NCBI GenBank assembly: GCA_963932465.1
Contig: OZ010786.1
Location: forward strand, 597,855,038-597,919,037
DNA length: 64,000 nucleotides
Reading direction: 5' to 3'
Source: Maratus speciosus
Lineage: Eukaryota; Arthropoda; Arachnida; Araneae; Salticidae
Position 1 is the stretch's first letter. Each line of letters starts with the position of its first letter. Below are positions 43,415-53,690 of this stretch, piece by piece. The position numbers and the translations under genes are program-made. Below the pieces are notes generated by a model. That model saw nothing but the letters and a program-made list of their open reading frames with translations, made no database searches and had not been told where the DNA came from.

Positions 43415-44100
43415 TAAGGACAATGAATGTTTTTGCCTGAAACACAAATAATTAATAATCTCCCTCTTCTTTTCAATCAATTTAATCAGTCTTGACGTCA
43501 TGGAGTTTGAGAGTACCTTAAGAACTTTCATGGAATTTTTTGACCAGGCTTTTTCGATGGAGGACATGAGCTCTTGCTTGTTTTCATATTGTATAGCATT
43601 TTTGCATACTTCATGGGCCCAAATACACCGCAGATTTTCCATTGGATTCAGATCAGTGCTTTTGGTCGGCCAAATATGCTGTTTCATGAAATTAGCATCA
43701 AACCATGATTTTGCAGTTTGGGAGACTTGTACTGAGGTATTGTCCTGCTGAAAGAAATTGTCTCTACTCGTCGGTGCTTCTAGTAAAAGATTATCACCCA
43801 ATAATCAACATAACTATCAGAATTCATTCTACCCTGCACAAAAACTATTGGAGTAGTTCCATCAGTTGCGAAACCTTCTCAGACCGTTACTGAGTCACCT
43901 CAAAATGCACGCTTTGAGAAAATTTCTTTTTCTCTATGGAGATCATACCAGAAGTTGCGAAAACCATCTGGTCCATCCAAATTAAACACTTTCTCAGCGG
44001 AAAGGACAACATTATCCACTTTTTTACCTACTTTTGCAAATTTTTGGCAAACTCCACCCTCAGTCTCGTATGAACTTTTGTAAGAGACGATCATGACATA
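43415..44100 (-). pseudogene. Tc3-like transposase, catalytic region, mutated
   Basis: On the minus strand 44094-43900 reads NVVLSAEKVFNLDGPDGFRN then FWYDLHREKEIFSKRAF; relatives have SDE where this has SAE, so the first catalytic Asp is changed to Ala. After stops between 43900 and 43801 a second open part reads NFFQQDNTSVQVSQTAKSWF (second catalytic Asp in QDN) and KSTDLNPMENLRCIWA (the Glu in NPMEN, usually NPIEN). The protein would be a DD34E-type integrase. Besides the Asp loss, stops and shifts show it is dead. The C-terminus runs to about 43415, where the nested element begins. Confidence 0.85.
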
Positions 44101-44288
44101 CGTTTACCAAAGTGAACCTTTTTTCTTTTTGTAAAGCACGTCGAACAGTTCTAGTACTTGATTCTAAGTTCAATTCACGTTTTTTTTTCTGTTGACGTTT
44201 GTTTTTTGAAGCAAGCACGCCTTATTATCATTCTTTTCTCACGTACAGAAACAGAAGATTACCTACCTGTATGTCTTTGCCTCCAATA

Positions 44289-45493
44289 CACTCTCAGAAA
44301 TGATTACTCAGATTTCACGAAATTTTCTTTGTTTTTGACGAAATAGTTTTCTGGAAAATGCTCCGAGCGAACATTTCGTCAAATTGATGAAATTAGTTTC
44401 TTCACTTGCTTGACGATATAAATTTCGTCAATAGTTTCGTTAAAGAGGGCTGGTGGCGCCATCTCTCAATCAGTTTGGAAGCTCCATTATTCGACACGGG
44501 GAAAGAAAAAAAATCACCTCTCTCTTTCCCCGGCGTGATTCGAACTCACGATCTTTCGTATAGGAGGTCGCTGTTCTTCCAACCTGGCTGCTGGGTACTT
44601 GAAAGTGTCTGCTTTTAGACTGGTATAATGAATTCTACTTCGTGTTTTATTTTTATAACGTAGATTGCAATTTTATCGGGCTGCTATATTTTCTGAAAGT
44701 TTTAAGGAAAGCTAATTTATTTTTATGGTTTTCTCGTATCAATGAATATTTATAATATGGCTTGATAAAATAATTTACAACTGAAATTTTCTTTGATCAA
44801 CGGATGATTAGAACATGGTCTGATTAATTTGTTGCTCACAAATAATGAATTGTGAAGTGCATATTGCGTGAGATTTTATCACTTTGAGTAGGATGATAAG
44901 ATTTTAACACTTTACTGTTTCTAAAGAGGAGAGGGATCAATTATGTTTATTTTTAATTTGATTGAAAACATAATATACTTCTTTAAAAAAAAAAAAAAAG
45001 ATATCCTAGAAGTTTGAAATTTTATTGACCTAATTTTCTTATTGAATGGTTTTGAAAAACACAGGAAATTTATTCTTTTCGAGTTAAAACATAACGAACG
45101 ACAACATATAAATAAAATATTAATAATATTAATAAGCATTCCTAAAAATTCTAACAGCTAAAAAAATAACTAATGAAGAAACAATAACTACCTATATTTC
45201 AGTATTTTCTGAAAAGCACTAAGTGCTGTTTTAAAATAAATTATTACAGGACTAACATAAACACGCAAATATCTGTTTGCTAAAATCGTAGGATTTGAGG
45301 AGGATTTGAGGAAATATTTCCTTAAAATGCATTGAGTCTGACCGTAATTGAGGCAAAACTTTCGTCAAATATTTGAGGGTTTACGTTTCGTTAAAAGTCA
45401 CGTGATGTTAATAGGAAATGATCGTCAAAAACGACGAAATACAGCTCGAGGATTTCTGAATCGTCAAAAGGGAGAGTTTTATTTCTGAGAGTG
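44289..45493. mobile_element. Nested TA element, 13-bp ends, carries a tRNA-like sequence
   Basis: Flanked by TA (44287-44288, 45494-45495) with exact 13-bp inverted ends CACTCTCAGAAAT. Subterminal regions share TTGACGAAAT/ATTTCGTCAA words on both sides. No transposase; the AT-rich interior holds a tRNA-like stretch at 44525-44597. It interrupts the Tc3-like transposase between its DNA-binding and catalytic parts. Confidence 0.82.
44525..44597 (-). tRNA. tRNA-like pseudogene inside a transposon
   Basis: Read on the minus strand the 73-bp stretch has a perfect T arm (CGTGA-GTTCGAA-TCACG, including a B box), an acceptor end CCGGGGA that pairs 5 of 7 with TACCCAG at the start, and a D-loop-like AGGTTGGAA. 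Position 33 is T and 34-36 would be CCT, but the anticodon stem does not pair. So it is a degraded or domesticated tRNA-derived sequence, not a functional tRNA. Confidence 0.5.
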
Positions 45494-45495
45494 TA

Positions 45496-45638
45496 TTTAC
45501 CGGGATTTTAAAGATAATTGTAAATAACCGTTCTTGATGTATTAAGCTTTGTCGCAATTTGACGTACAGAAAGTCCTGAATTTTAAATTCATCCATTTTC
45601 CCTTTCTCAAACTCCGAAAGCTTTGTACCTTGCGACAT
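45496..45638 (-). pseudogene. Tc3-like transposase, N-terminal fragment
   Basis: Starts MSQGTKLSEFEKGKMDEFKI at 45638, a typical Tc1/Tc3 N-terminus with the first helix of the paired-like DNA-binding domain. After ~15 more residues the reading decays and then hits the nested element at 45493. It is the start of the transposase whose catalytic part is at 44100-43415. Confidence 0.75.
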
Positions 45639-45965
45639 GACTGAAAAACAAAATATGATTATCCCAAACGCTTACTACACTTATATCATCTGGGAGTTCC
45701 GTGTGCAGAACAAAAAACATGCAAATTTTACATTTTAGAATACACAAATACAATTGTTCTTATAATTTTGTCCATATTACATGGCTGCAAAATCCATAAT
45801 ACATTTTATGAATACGAATTTTAGACATATTTCCATAAAAACTTATAAAAATATTTTTTTATTTTTCATTGATTTCCAGCCATCAAATCTGCATAATTTG
45901 TCCGTCTAGTGCATCCAACATTTGTCGATTTTTGCCTTGTCTTTATAATTTTGACCGCCACTGTA

Positions 45966-46920
45966 CACATAATTATTAATTATGTTTAAATGATTTATTA
46001 TTGATTTTTTTTACGTTTCAACTGCCTATGATGCAATATTTACATCGTCACATTTTAAATTACATTTTTACACTTTTCAAATAAATTTTTTAAATTGCTT
46101 ACGTTACCCCTATAAAATAAATAAGTAATGAATTTGACATTATTTATTAAAGTACAACCAAAACTCAGTAAATTGTTTTCGATATAACATTTTTATGCTT
46201 TGCGAAACGAACAATACTTCGCCAAATCTAACTTCGATTGAACTTAGTTTTGAATCCAGTCACTACGATCCTCTTAGGGAGCAGAACTACACTGAGACGC
46301 TAGTTTCTAGTTTGGGAGTCGAAATTTTGGGTCAAAAATGGAGGCCAAACTAGTGTTGCCAGATTTTTAAAACGAAAAATACTGAGCTACCTCTAAAAAA
46401 ATACTACGCTACAAATTTGACTTTGGCGCCACCTACCGGAGTTAATTAGTATTATAAAAATCAATCAATCAATAACAACATTAAATTAAATATGACTATA
46501 AATCCTCTAAAAAAAATATATATATAAGAAATATTTTAATCAACACACTTACTTATTACTTATTTAATAATAAACTTCCATTATCGATGCATTTCTTATG
46601 TTCATATAATCTCCATGGAAATAAATAAACAGAGAAACTGGTGTTTTTGTTATATTGCTTTTTCAGATTAGCAACATTTGCTTTTGCCTATGTGTTTGAC
46701 AACGTTACTTGTTGACTGTATGAAAAAAAAAAATGAATTTTAAATTCATGTAATTTAATTAAATTAATATTAAATTTGTGTATAATTTATTCACGATTAA
46801 ACTTGAAAACTATGAATCTGATCAATGCCATCAAGTCCCAAAGTAGTGTAGAACACAGAAATGTCATCCCGAATGGTAGAACGTTGATTTGCTAGGGAAA
46901 AAAAAAAAAAAATGATGACT
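45966..46920. other. Mostly AT-rich DNA
   Basis: A GTGTTGCCAGATTTTTAAAA stretch at 46355-46374 resembles the reverse complement of 50275-50296 (GGGTTGCAGTATTTTGTTTA) and may be the outermost end of the element described next. Nothing else recognised. Confidence 0.4.
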
Positions 46921-49900
46921 AGTGTTAGTACGGTCTGAAATGTTTTCCAGCTCGATTTGTGTGCCAAGTTTGATATTTTTTTTTCATTTTGTAGCTTTTG
47001 ACAAGTAGATTCCAAATATCTTAGGTGCCATTTTTTTCTTACACATTTTTGAGGTGATTTTCAAGATGGCGTCCAAGATGGCCAAGATGGCTTTACTGGC
47101 TTTGTTAATATTTGTGGGATATTATTGACCAGTATATCAAATTATATGTTTTTGGGGTCAAAAACTGCAAATCTACAATCAAAATAGGCATAAACCGTGT
47201 TATTTATTATTTATTTATAAATTTACTACAAAATTACTAATATACTAGAGGCATAGAATTTCACATGACTATCGTTTTGGCATGCTGCGACCTTCTCTTA
47301 GAAACACTGCCACATTCCACAGAGATTATTTCCTTGCAAGAAAAATGCAACTCACTACGTGAGAAATTGCACAATTGTGAAGTTGAAGCAACAACTTTCT
47401 TGGAAGAGATCAAAGTAGTAGTTGAAAAAGTTGTCTTCCAGATATTAAGTTGTCTTCACCACAATGCAGTGGTGATATGGCAAAGTTCTTACTACTGTAT
47501 ATGAACCAGTTTGGATCTTTGCTAAGTTTCATCCGTGCCACTCGTCAAGGAGATTGGACACTGCATCTCGCGTCATTAGAGGAACAAATCAAGTATTATT
47601 TTTCTCATGACTTATTTCATTATGCCAGACTCATTCCAGTATACATAGCACAGATGATGGACCTTAAAACAACATATCCAGAAGTATGGAATGCTCTTGA
47701 ATCTAGTTGTTTTGCAGTATCTAAATCCAATGTGCCGTTTACGAAACTATTTTCAGACCAAAACTTGGAACAGAAAATCAAAGATCTGAAGAACATTGGT
47801 GGAGTTATTGGTTTAACTCAGAATGAAAACGCCCTCGAAAGGTATTTCTTGTGTGCAGCAGAAGTATTAAGTATTGTTTCAAGTTTCTTTGAAAAGTACT
47901 GTCCAAATGAAGTCTCTAAGCAGCCCAGGAAACACTATCAACTTCAGACTTCCATGTCGCTAAGAATTTTCACATGCAGCCATCGTCAAGGGGAGTATTC
48001 GGGATCAATGTGGAGAAAACCCTTTCCAAGATAATACCACACTAATGAATATTTCTACCTCTATGAAAGTTCCAGAATCTGCGAAGGATGATATTCTGAA
48101 TCGTGACCAAAATGGCCAATTGGAATTCGAAGAATTTGTAAGAGATAGGCTAATTCGAGAAGATATGCAACTTCTTGCTCGTTTTCTTGTTGTTATGGAA
48201 TCAAGACCTCAAATGTCTGGAAACCTAAAAGATGCAATTGTAAACTACGAGTTTTCTGTAATACCAAGATCATTATTTTCTTCTGATGGATATCTTCATA
48301 TTCCATCTGACAAAAGTTCATTTATTGCATAAATAGAGCAATATAATCGATCCCCCATACTTGAATCATTAGAATCCTTGATTACTACTCCTATAGAAAA
48401 AGTTTATATTATAGATGGAATGGCAATCGTACAATCAGTGAAAAGGACACCTGCCATAGAAACTTGTGTACACTTTGCAAATGCTTTTACCGAGATCATT
48501 ATGAAAGTGACAAGCAGATACACTAAAGGGAGAATAATATTTGACCAATACCTTGAGCATTCATTGAAGGAGCAAACTCGTAAGAAAAGATTGGGGGCGA
48601 CAGAACCTATTAGATTTACTATTATAAATAGTACCAATATAACGTTGGTTTCATTAAAGACGTTTCTTTCACACAATGAAACAAAATCACAGCTGACTGA
48701 GTGTTTCGGGAATAAATTACTACAGGTTTTTGCTGCTAGTGAGAAGAAAATTTTTGTCGTTTTTGGCAGTGAGGCATACAGTAACCACGCGAATGTTTTC
48801 GATTCAGAATTATGTGATCCTACACATGAAGAAACAGACACCATTATACCTCTTCACGTACTTTATATAGTGAACGATCATAATAATTATGAGATCGATG
48901 AATTTTCGCAAGATATTGACATTTTCATATAGCTGATTGAATTGGTTTCAAGTCATCTAGTAAACAGTGTAATCAGTTTTGTTACTGGTCGAGGCAACAA
49001 ACATAGAAAAATTAATATTAATGAACGATGTCGAGCAATAGGTGCTCATAAAAGCAAACGTTTACTAGGTTTACATTCATATACTGCAGGAAACTGGGGA
49101 GGAAAATTTGTAGGTATTTCAGAAGAGAAGTGGATAAAAGTGTATATCAATGCTGAGTGTGATGATGATATTATAACAGCTTTTCAAGAACTTGGGGAAC
49201 ATAATGTTGATTCATTATCCAACCTGTCATTGTTTGAAAAATTCACCAACTTGGCTTATTTGAAAAATAGTAATTTTTAAAGGATTTCTGAGTTTAGATG
49301 GTACCTTTTCAGAACTAAAGGTTTCAAGGGGAAGAAATTACCACCAACCCTTGGAGCACTGAAGCCACATATTTTAAGATCCAACTTAATTTGCACCATT
49401 GGAAAGGGCTACAGAAATCCTCGATCTACAATACCCCCCACTTATTGGCAATGGTTGGGGAAAAATGGCGAAGGAGTAATTTCTCCAGACAAATGCCTGG
49501 AGTTGCCTGCGCCCAAAGGAGTTATTAAACTTGTGAAATGTGAGTGTAAGAGAACATGTACAGTTGGAAAATGTTCTCTTAAAGAATTCTCTGGTTTGTA
49601 CTGCCTTTTGCAAATGCAGTGACTGCAACAATACAAAGGACTATCAATATCATCACAGCGATAGCACTGATTCAAAAGAGGATACATAACATCCCAGTAC
49701 TGTATATAAATATAAATGCTGTTTTTAATAATTTTGTTCAATATCTTCAATTAATTTATGTTATTTCCTTTAAATATTTTGGTTGTGTATAACCGTTGTT
49801 AATAAAACGCTAGTATATCTAATGTCTTACATATTTTTGTGCTTTATTTGCATTTTATCACTTAAAATACTTGAAAAACTCAATTTACTCCTAATTTTAT

Positions 49901-50160
49901 TATATATTTGTATTTCTTGACCCTGAAAACATATAATTTGACATACTGGTCAATAATATGTCTCAAATATTAAAGAAGTCAGTAAATGGCAGCCATCTTG
50001 GACGCCATCTTGAAAATCACCCCCAAAAATGTGTATAAAAAATGGCACCTAAGGTATTTGGAATCTACATGTCAAAACCTACAGAATACAACAAAAATAT
50101 CAAACTTGGCACGTCAATCGAGCTGGAGCCACATTTTACGACATTTCAAACCCTACTATG
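46921..50160 (+). mobile_element. Long-inverted-repeat element carrying a PIN-like gene
   Basis: Inverted repeats of about 270 bp: 46921-47195 pairs with 49890-50160, with roughly 85% visible identity, including CAGCTCGATT, CAAGTTTGATATTTTT, AGATTCCAAATA, TTTTCAAGATGGCGTCCAAG and ATTATTGACCAGTAT. Between them lies a single decayed gene (47265-49689). The arms may extend outward to about 46353 and 50296 in weakly matching form, so the outer ends and any target duplication are uncertain. The layout (gene exactly between long inverted repeats) suggests a DNA transposon of a kind I cannot name. Confidence 0.8.
47265..49689 (+). pseudogene. Decayed gene for a PIN-like, cysteine-tailed transposon protein
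   Basis: Reads through two frames with stops. 47265-47470: helical start (LLETLPHSTEIISLQEKCNS). A second frame, 47450-48034: GDWTLHLASLEEQIKYYFSH, YARLIPVYIAQMM, and VSKSNVPFTKLFSDQNLEQK. Back in the first frame 48045-48332: VPESAKDDILNRD and LIREDMQLLARFLV, RPQM, YEFSVIPRSLFSSDG. After a stop at 48330, 48378-48932: KVYIIDGMAIVQSV, IIFDQYLEHSLKEQTRKKR, and HEETDTIIPLH, whose acidic residues (D in IDG, FDQY, EETD) look like a PIN/FEN-type metal site. After a stop, 48942-49280: SFVTGRGNKHRK and LLGLHSYTAGNWGGKF. A final part, with a shift near 49580, ends in a CXC-type cluster (KCECKRTC, then CKCSDC). This domain order recurs in uncharacterised proteins of many invertebrates and fish. Function unknown; nuclease role is inference. 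Confidence 0.72.
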
Positions 50161-50162
50161 TG

Positions 50163-50600
50163 CGCAGAGGGAAGATTTTCAGATAATTAGTTTGACGTAT
50201 ATCAAATTTCTCTATCTTTTAAATTTTTGAAATTTTCTTGATGTCTTTTCCGAAAATACCATAAAATACTATTTTTAAACAAAATACTGCAACCCTAATT
50301 TTGGGCGAAAAAATACTATACCTGTGAACACCGGGCCAAACAGACTACATTACTATTACGTTCAGGATCTTAGATGGTATAGGATATTAGAAATTAGGCG
50401 AAATCAGGGCTGTCACTGGGGACTACTTTTATGGTCTCGCACCACTATTGTAAAAAAATCAATTTTGTAGTACAGTTATCTTGTAGATGTAACAATCCGC
50501 CTACGAAAGCTGACCTTTTACTGTCAGTAGATAGGCCTGTTGTGTAGGTTAAAATAGAAAATTCTACTAAAGAAAATTCCTTGTTCATTTTTTTCTTTTT
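50163..50600. other. Intergenic or intronic DNA with a TIR-like end
   Basis: CAGGGCTGTCACTGGGGACT at 50408-50427, continuing to GTCTCGCACCACTATTG, matches the right end of the element at 52077-52878 (inverted CAGGGCTGCCACAGGCGACT). No opposite end was found nearby. A pyrimidine tract ends at 50606. Confidence 0.5.
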
Positions 50601-50606
50601 TTTCAG

Positions 50607-51815
50607 TCAGGAGGCGGTGGTTTTGGCTTCAATGCATCATGAATAAAGCATTACGTCACTCGAGTGATCCAAAGGGCAGGGGCGTGCCTAGCGGGGAGGG
50701 TGTTGGGGGTGTAACACTCCCCCACTTATTTGGAAGAGTTGGTAAAATTTAGCATAGTCAAAAAGTTAAGAACACACCCTACAAAAAGTCCCCTCTCCTG
50801 TCGTCAGTATCCTTTCAATTCTCTGTTGTCCGTCTTTAAAGGGGAAAAGAAAGAACTTATCACGGAAGATTGTGTATGATTCTGTGTGGGAGGGAGGGGT
50901 TGTCAGAGAGCGGAGGTGATAGATAGAGAGAGAGAATCGCGTTTCTGAGAATTTGTGAATTTCGTGAAAGGTAGGGGGAGGGGAGGGGGGGTTGTTGCAA
51001 TCTCTATTGTAAGTTTTCCCATGTAGCATCTTTAATTGCTCCCTTCTGCTATGGACTGATTCTTAGATTCGCATTTTACGAACAGAATTTGTCTGTGCCG
51101 GAAAGGGTTGAGTGTTACAGCATTTAAATACTTATGAAAAAATTTAAAAAGTTTTCCAATTGTGAATACTTTTACTGTTATTTTTTGACACTATATCTGC
51201 CCAGTGATTCAAAAACGACACAAGAACAAGTACTTTCGTAATACCTTTTGTCAAAAAATGTGGAGTAAATTTGCATGCTACATGTTTTTCCGCATTTCAT
51301 TTGTAATTTTAAGTAAAAATGTGTATGAAAATAGCAATATATAAATGGTATATCCATTACATGATCTTTGTTTTATTTTGCTACGGTGAATGTAGAATAT
51401 GTAGGTACCCCTAGTTTCGTTTTCAAACAAGAAAAATGAAAGAAAAAAAAACGACTTATTGAACGCTGATCATACTAAAACTATTCAAGCCATTATAATA
51501 AGAACTTAGAAACATAAATATAGCCAAAATTTATAAAAATCGTAACTCCGTGATACTTTTGGGCATGCATGTTTTTGTTCTTAAGACTTTTAGTGATTTT
51601 TATAAATCCACAGTATTTTAGAACAGTTGACTCCGTCGCAGACGGGGGGGGGGTATCACAAAGCCTTTCTCACCCCCGATCTTGCAGTCGGCAAGATTCA
51701 GTTCACACACCCCCCACTAAATCAGTCTTCGGCACGCCCCTGCCAAAGGGGGACGAACCCGTGACGCAGTGCGGCAACCTGTATTATTCGTCTGCCTCGA
51801 GGCAGTAATAAATAA
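50607..51815 (+). other. Candidate host-gene terminal exon and 3' UTR
   Basis: A strong splice-acceptor pattern (TTTTTTCTTTTTTTTCAG) ends at 50606. In one frame the downstream sequence reads SGGGGFGFNAS then TGA at 50639-50641, with AATAAA at 50642-50647. The GC content is higher than the surroundings up to about 50676 and resumes after the hAT insertion (51751-51800, GACGAACCCGTGACGCAGTG) until a second AATAAA near 51808. So this could be the last ~11 codons of a gene whose other exons lie upstream of or in this window but are not recognised. The reading frame is a guess: the other two frames are also short. Confidence 0.35.
50677..51742. mobile_element. Non-autonomous hAT element, exact 8-bp target duplication
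   Basis: Flanked by CCAAAGGG on both sides (50669-50676, 51743-51750). Ends CAGGGGCGTGCC in inverted orientation. Subterminal C/G runs (for example 50890-50990 and 51644-51720). The 1,066-bp interior is non-coding. The exact duplication makes this one of the best-defined insertions in the window. Confidence 0.92.
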
Positions 51816-52076
51816 CGTGTTACATAGTTGCCAACCTTCCAATTTACTTTTCAAGTCAAAACATATACTACGGCAAATTTATTCAATAAAAATATTTTAT
51901 AATGTATGCTGTTTTCCCGTGGTACATATTTAATTTTATTTATTAAAATTTATGGTGGAAAGTACGTTTATTCGATTGTCAAAACCCCAGGAAGTTAGCA
52001 GTATGATAGTGAAAATAAAATAAATGACATCAATACATTGATTCACAATTCATTTATTACTAAAATACGTTTAAAT

Positions 52077-52319
52077 CAGACTTCACAGGCGACTATTTTT
52101 ATATTCTGTTGGCACCACTATTTTTTAAAAATACATATTGTAGTATATTTCCCTTGCAAATACAGTAGAGCGCTGATTATTCGAACAAGTCGGGACCGAC
52201 CCTAGTTCGGATAAATGGACAGGCAGTTTAAGGGATTTTCCTGACTATATTAAGACCTTCACACTTTATCTAGACTTTGGACTGGCAGCACCAGTTAGTG
52301 CTAGCGTGTTTGAAAACTG

Positions 52320-52351
<32 letters not shown>

Positions 52352-52878
52352 ATTTATCATTTAAAATTTTCTTTCCTCTCTTTACCATTTTTTTCTGAAC
52401 TCCAGAGGTTACAATTTAAGCAAAAAAGCTTTCGATTATTGCTTGCTTCAAAGAAGACGTTCTTTCCAAAGCTACCATATCTAGAATTCTTCTTAAAACG
52501 TTAGTTGAATAGGATAAGGGTTCTTCTGCCGTTCTAGCCATTTCATCGCTGTCTCCAAACATTCAAAGGCTTCGTTATGGGATAGACCTGGGTTATTTTC
52601 AGAGCATTCGTTTTCATTTCATCAATTTCTTTTTCATCTTAAATCTCATCCACAATGTCATCATCATTAAAAAAAAATTGAGAGAATATAATAAATGGAT
52701 TTTGTTCGGATAAATGGAAATTCGGTTAAATTTTTTTTTGGAGAGAAATAGGCTGTTCGTTTAATTGGAGTTCGGATAATCGGCGCTCTACTGTATTTTC
52801 AAAACGTACATAAAAGATTTTTCTTTTAAAAAGGTGGTGCGAAATAGAATTTAAAAATAGTCGCCTGTGGCAGCCCTG
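52077..52878. mobile_element. Inverted-repeat element enclosing a Tigger-type MITE
   Basis: The left end CAGACTTCACAGGCGACTAT and the right end inverted CAGGGCTGCCACAGGCGACT continue in parallel through TATTTTTA and a GCACCAC motif, for ~45 bp. Most of the interior is the nested element 52163-52793; without it only ~170 bp remain, so it was a small MITE. A related end is at 50408. Confidence 0.75.
52163..52793 (-). mobile_element. Tigger/pogo-type MITE with transposase tail remnant
   Basis: TA-flanked (52161-52162, 52794-52795). Ends CAGTAGAGCGCTGATTATTC and inverted CAGTAGAGCGCCGATTATCC, typical of pogo/Tigger. The words TTCGGATAAATGGA occur near both ends. The minus strand of about 52500-52665 reads like the acidic, low-complexity C-terminal tail of a Tigger transposase (DEKEIDEMKTNA), so it is probably a 5'-deleted Tigger copy. 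A 27-base T run is at 52320-52346. Confidence 0.82.
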
Positions 52879-53109
52879 GTAATATAAAAGTCTCAAAAAA
52901 AATTAAAATTTAAATGGTGTTACTTACTGTGAAGCATCTGCCCAGGACATCAACTGAAGGGGAAATGGTTGATGACAAAGCACAAAACAAGTGATGACGT
53001 CGTACTTGAAGACAACACGAGCGCCCTCTACCATCTAATACTTGTATGTGATTGGATGCGAAGATCACCTGACATGTGAAAGGAGTAAGCGGTGGAAGAG
53101 GGCGCCATT
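52879..53109. promoter_or_regulatory. GC-richer upstream segment of module 1
   Basis: Contains AACACGAGCGCCCTCT (53018-53033), whose reverse complement AGAGGGCGCTCGTGTT lies in the promoter-like block at 59738-59753, and TGATGACGTC (52993-53002, a CRE-like word), matched by GATGATGTCATC near 59701. Two promoter-like blocks 6.7 kb apart share these words in different order. Confidence 0.4.
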
Positions 53110-53690
53110 GTGTCTGCATTCCTTGCATTCCCCCGCCCACCTGTCAATCAACTGGCGCCAGAAAGACGGTACATGCTTCGACATGATCGTTTCTTGCAGG
53201 CGGAGGGCGTCACTTCGTCTACTGGTATTGCCACAGGATGTCGTCATACCTGAAATCTTGCTTCTGATTGGTTGTTAGCGGTCACGTGATCTGTTATCAG
53301 TGACCTTCATCTACAGGTGTTAGACCCCGCGCACGTCAGTCGAGGCTTGGATCTGGTGGAGGTAGGTCACATGTTTCACAGCTCCCGTTTACCGTACATT
53401 TGGCTTAGTGCTATGCGGTACTTTATCGAACCTTTTACGGCATAAGATTGAGTAAAACTGCCGTCGAATTTTAAGCTTCTTGCTACTTTTCAATGAGTCT
53501 GCTTGTTCGAATCATCAAAAGCTTAGGGAAACTTCTTTCCAAAAGGTATGTAATTTTTTTTGTCTAATATAGTGTTTAATACAACAACAGTTTTAACAAA
53601 CTTATAACGATCCTTTCAAAATGTGTCTTTCAATTTAGTAATTTGCTTTATTTTTCTTCATTTAACCTAACTATAAATTTCAAAGTTCGC
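53110..53690 (+). promoter_or_regulatory. Promoter/first-exon-like module, copy 1
   Basis: A block unlike the AT-rich neighbourhood: CACCTGTCAATCAACTGGCG, TATTGCCACAGGATGTCGTC, an inverted CCAAT box (TGATTGGTTG near 53266), GGTCACGTGATCTGTTATCA with a CACGTG E box (53283-53288), AGGTGTTAGACCCCGCGCAC, and TGCGGTACTTTATCG. Downstream an ATG at 53493-53495 opens 17 codons (MSLLVRIIKSLGKLLSK) plus two bases, ended by AAAAG|GTATGT, a good splice donor at 53546. The same order is found in copy 2 at 55632-56160. Whether the ATG is used is unknown. Confidence 0.45.

Larger units (their letters stand above)
42136..45963 (-). mobile_element. Tc3-like transposon with nested insertions
   Basis: Outer ends CAGTGGTGGTCATAATTTTA and inverted CAGTGGCGGTCAAAATTATA, flanked by TA (42134-42135, 45964-45965). 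Subtracting the two nested TA elements (42336-43412 and 44289-45493) leaves about 1.54 kb, the expected size for a Tc1/Tc3 element. The minus-strand transposase pieces are at 45638-45496, 44100-43900 and 43801-43415, in the right order. Confidence 0.85.

Noticed and set aside
43195..43476. 93-codon minus-strand frame containing repeated HAGK words
   Set aside because: The repetition comes from the GGCATGCCGG palindromes of the nested TA element.
46325..50345. Direct similarity AATTTTGGG..AAAAAT and GGCCAAAC on both sides of the PIN-gene element
   Set aside because: Too long and too interrupted to be a target duplication; without an alignment I cannot show it is more than chance or an older repeat.
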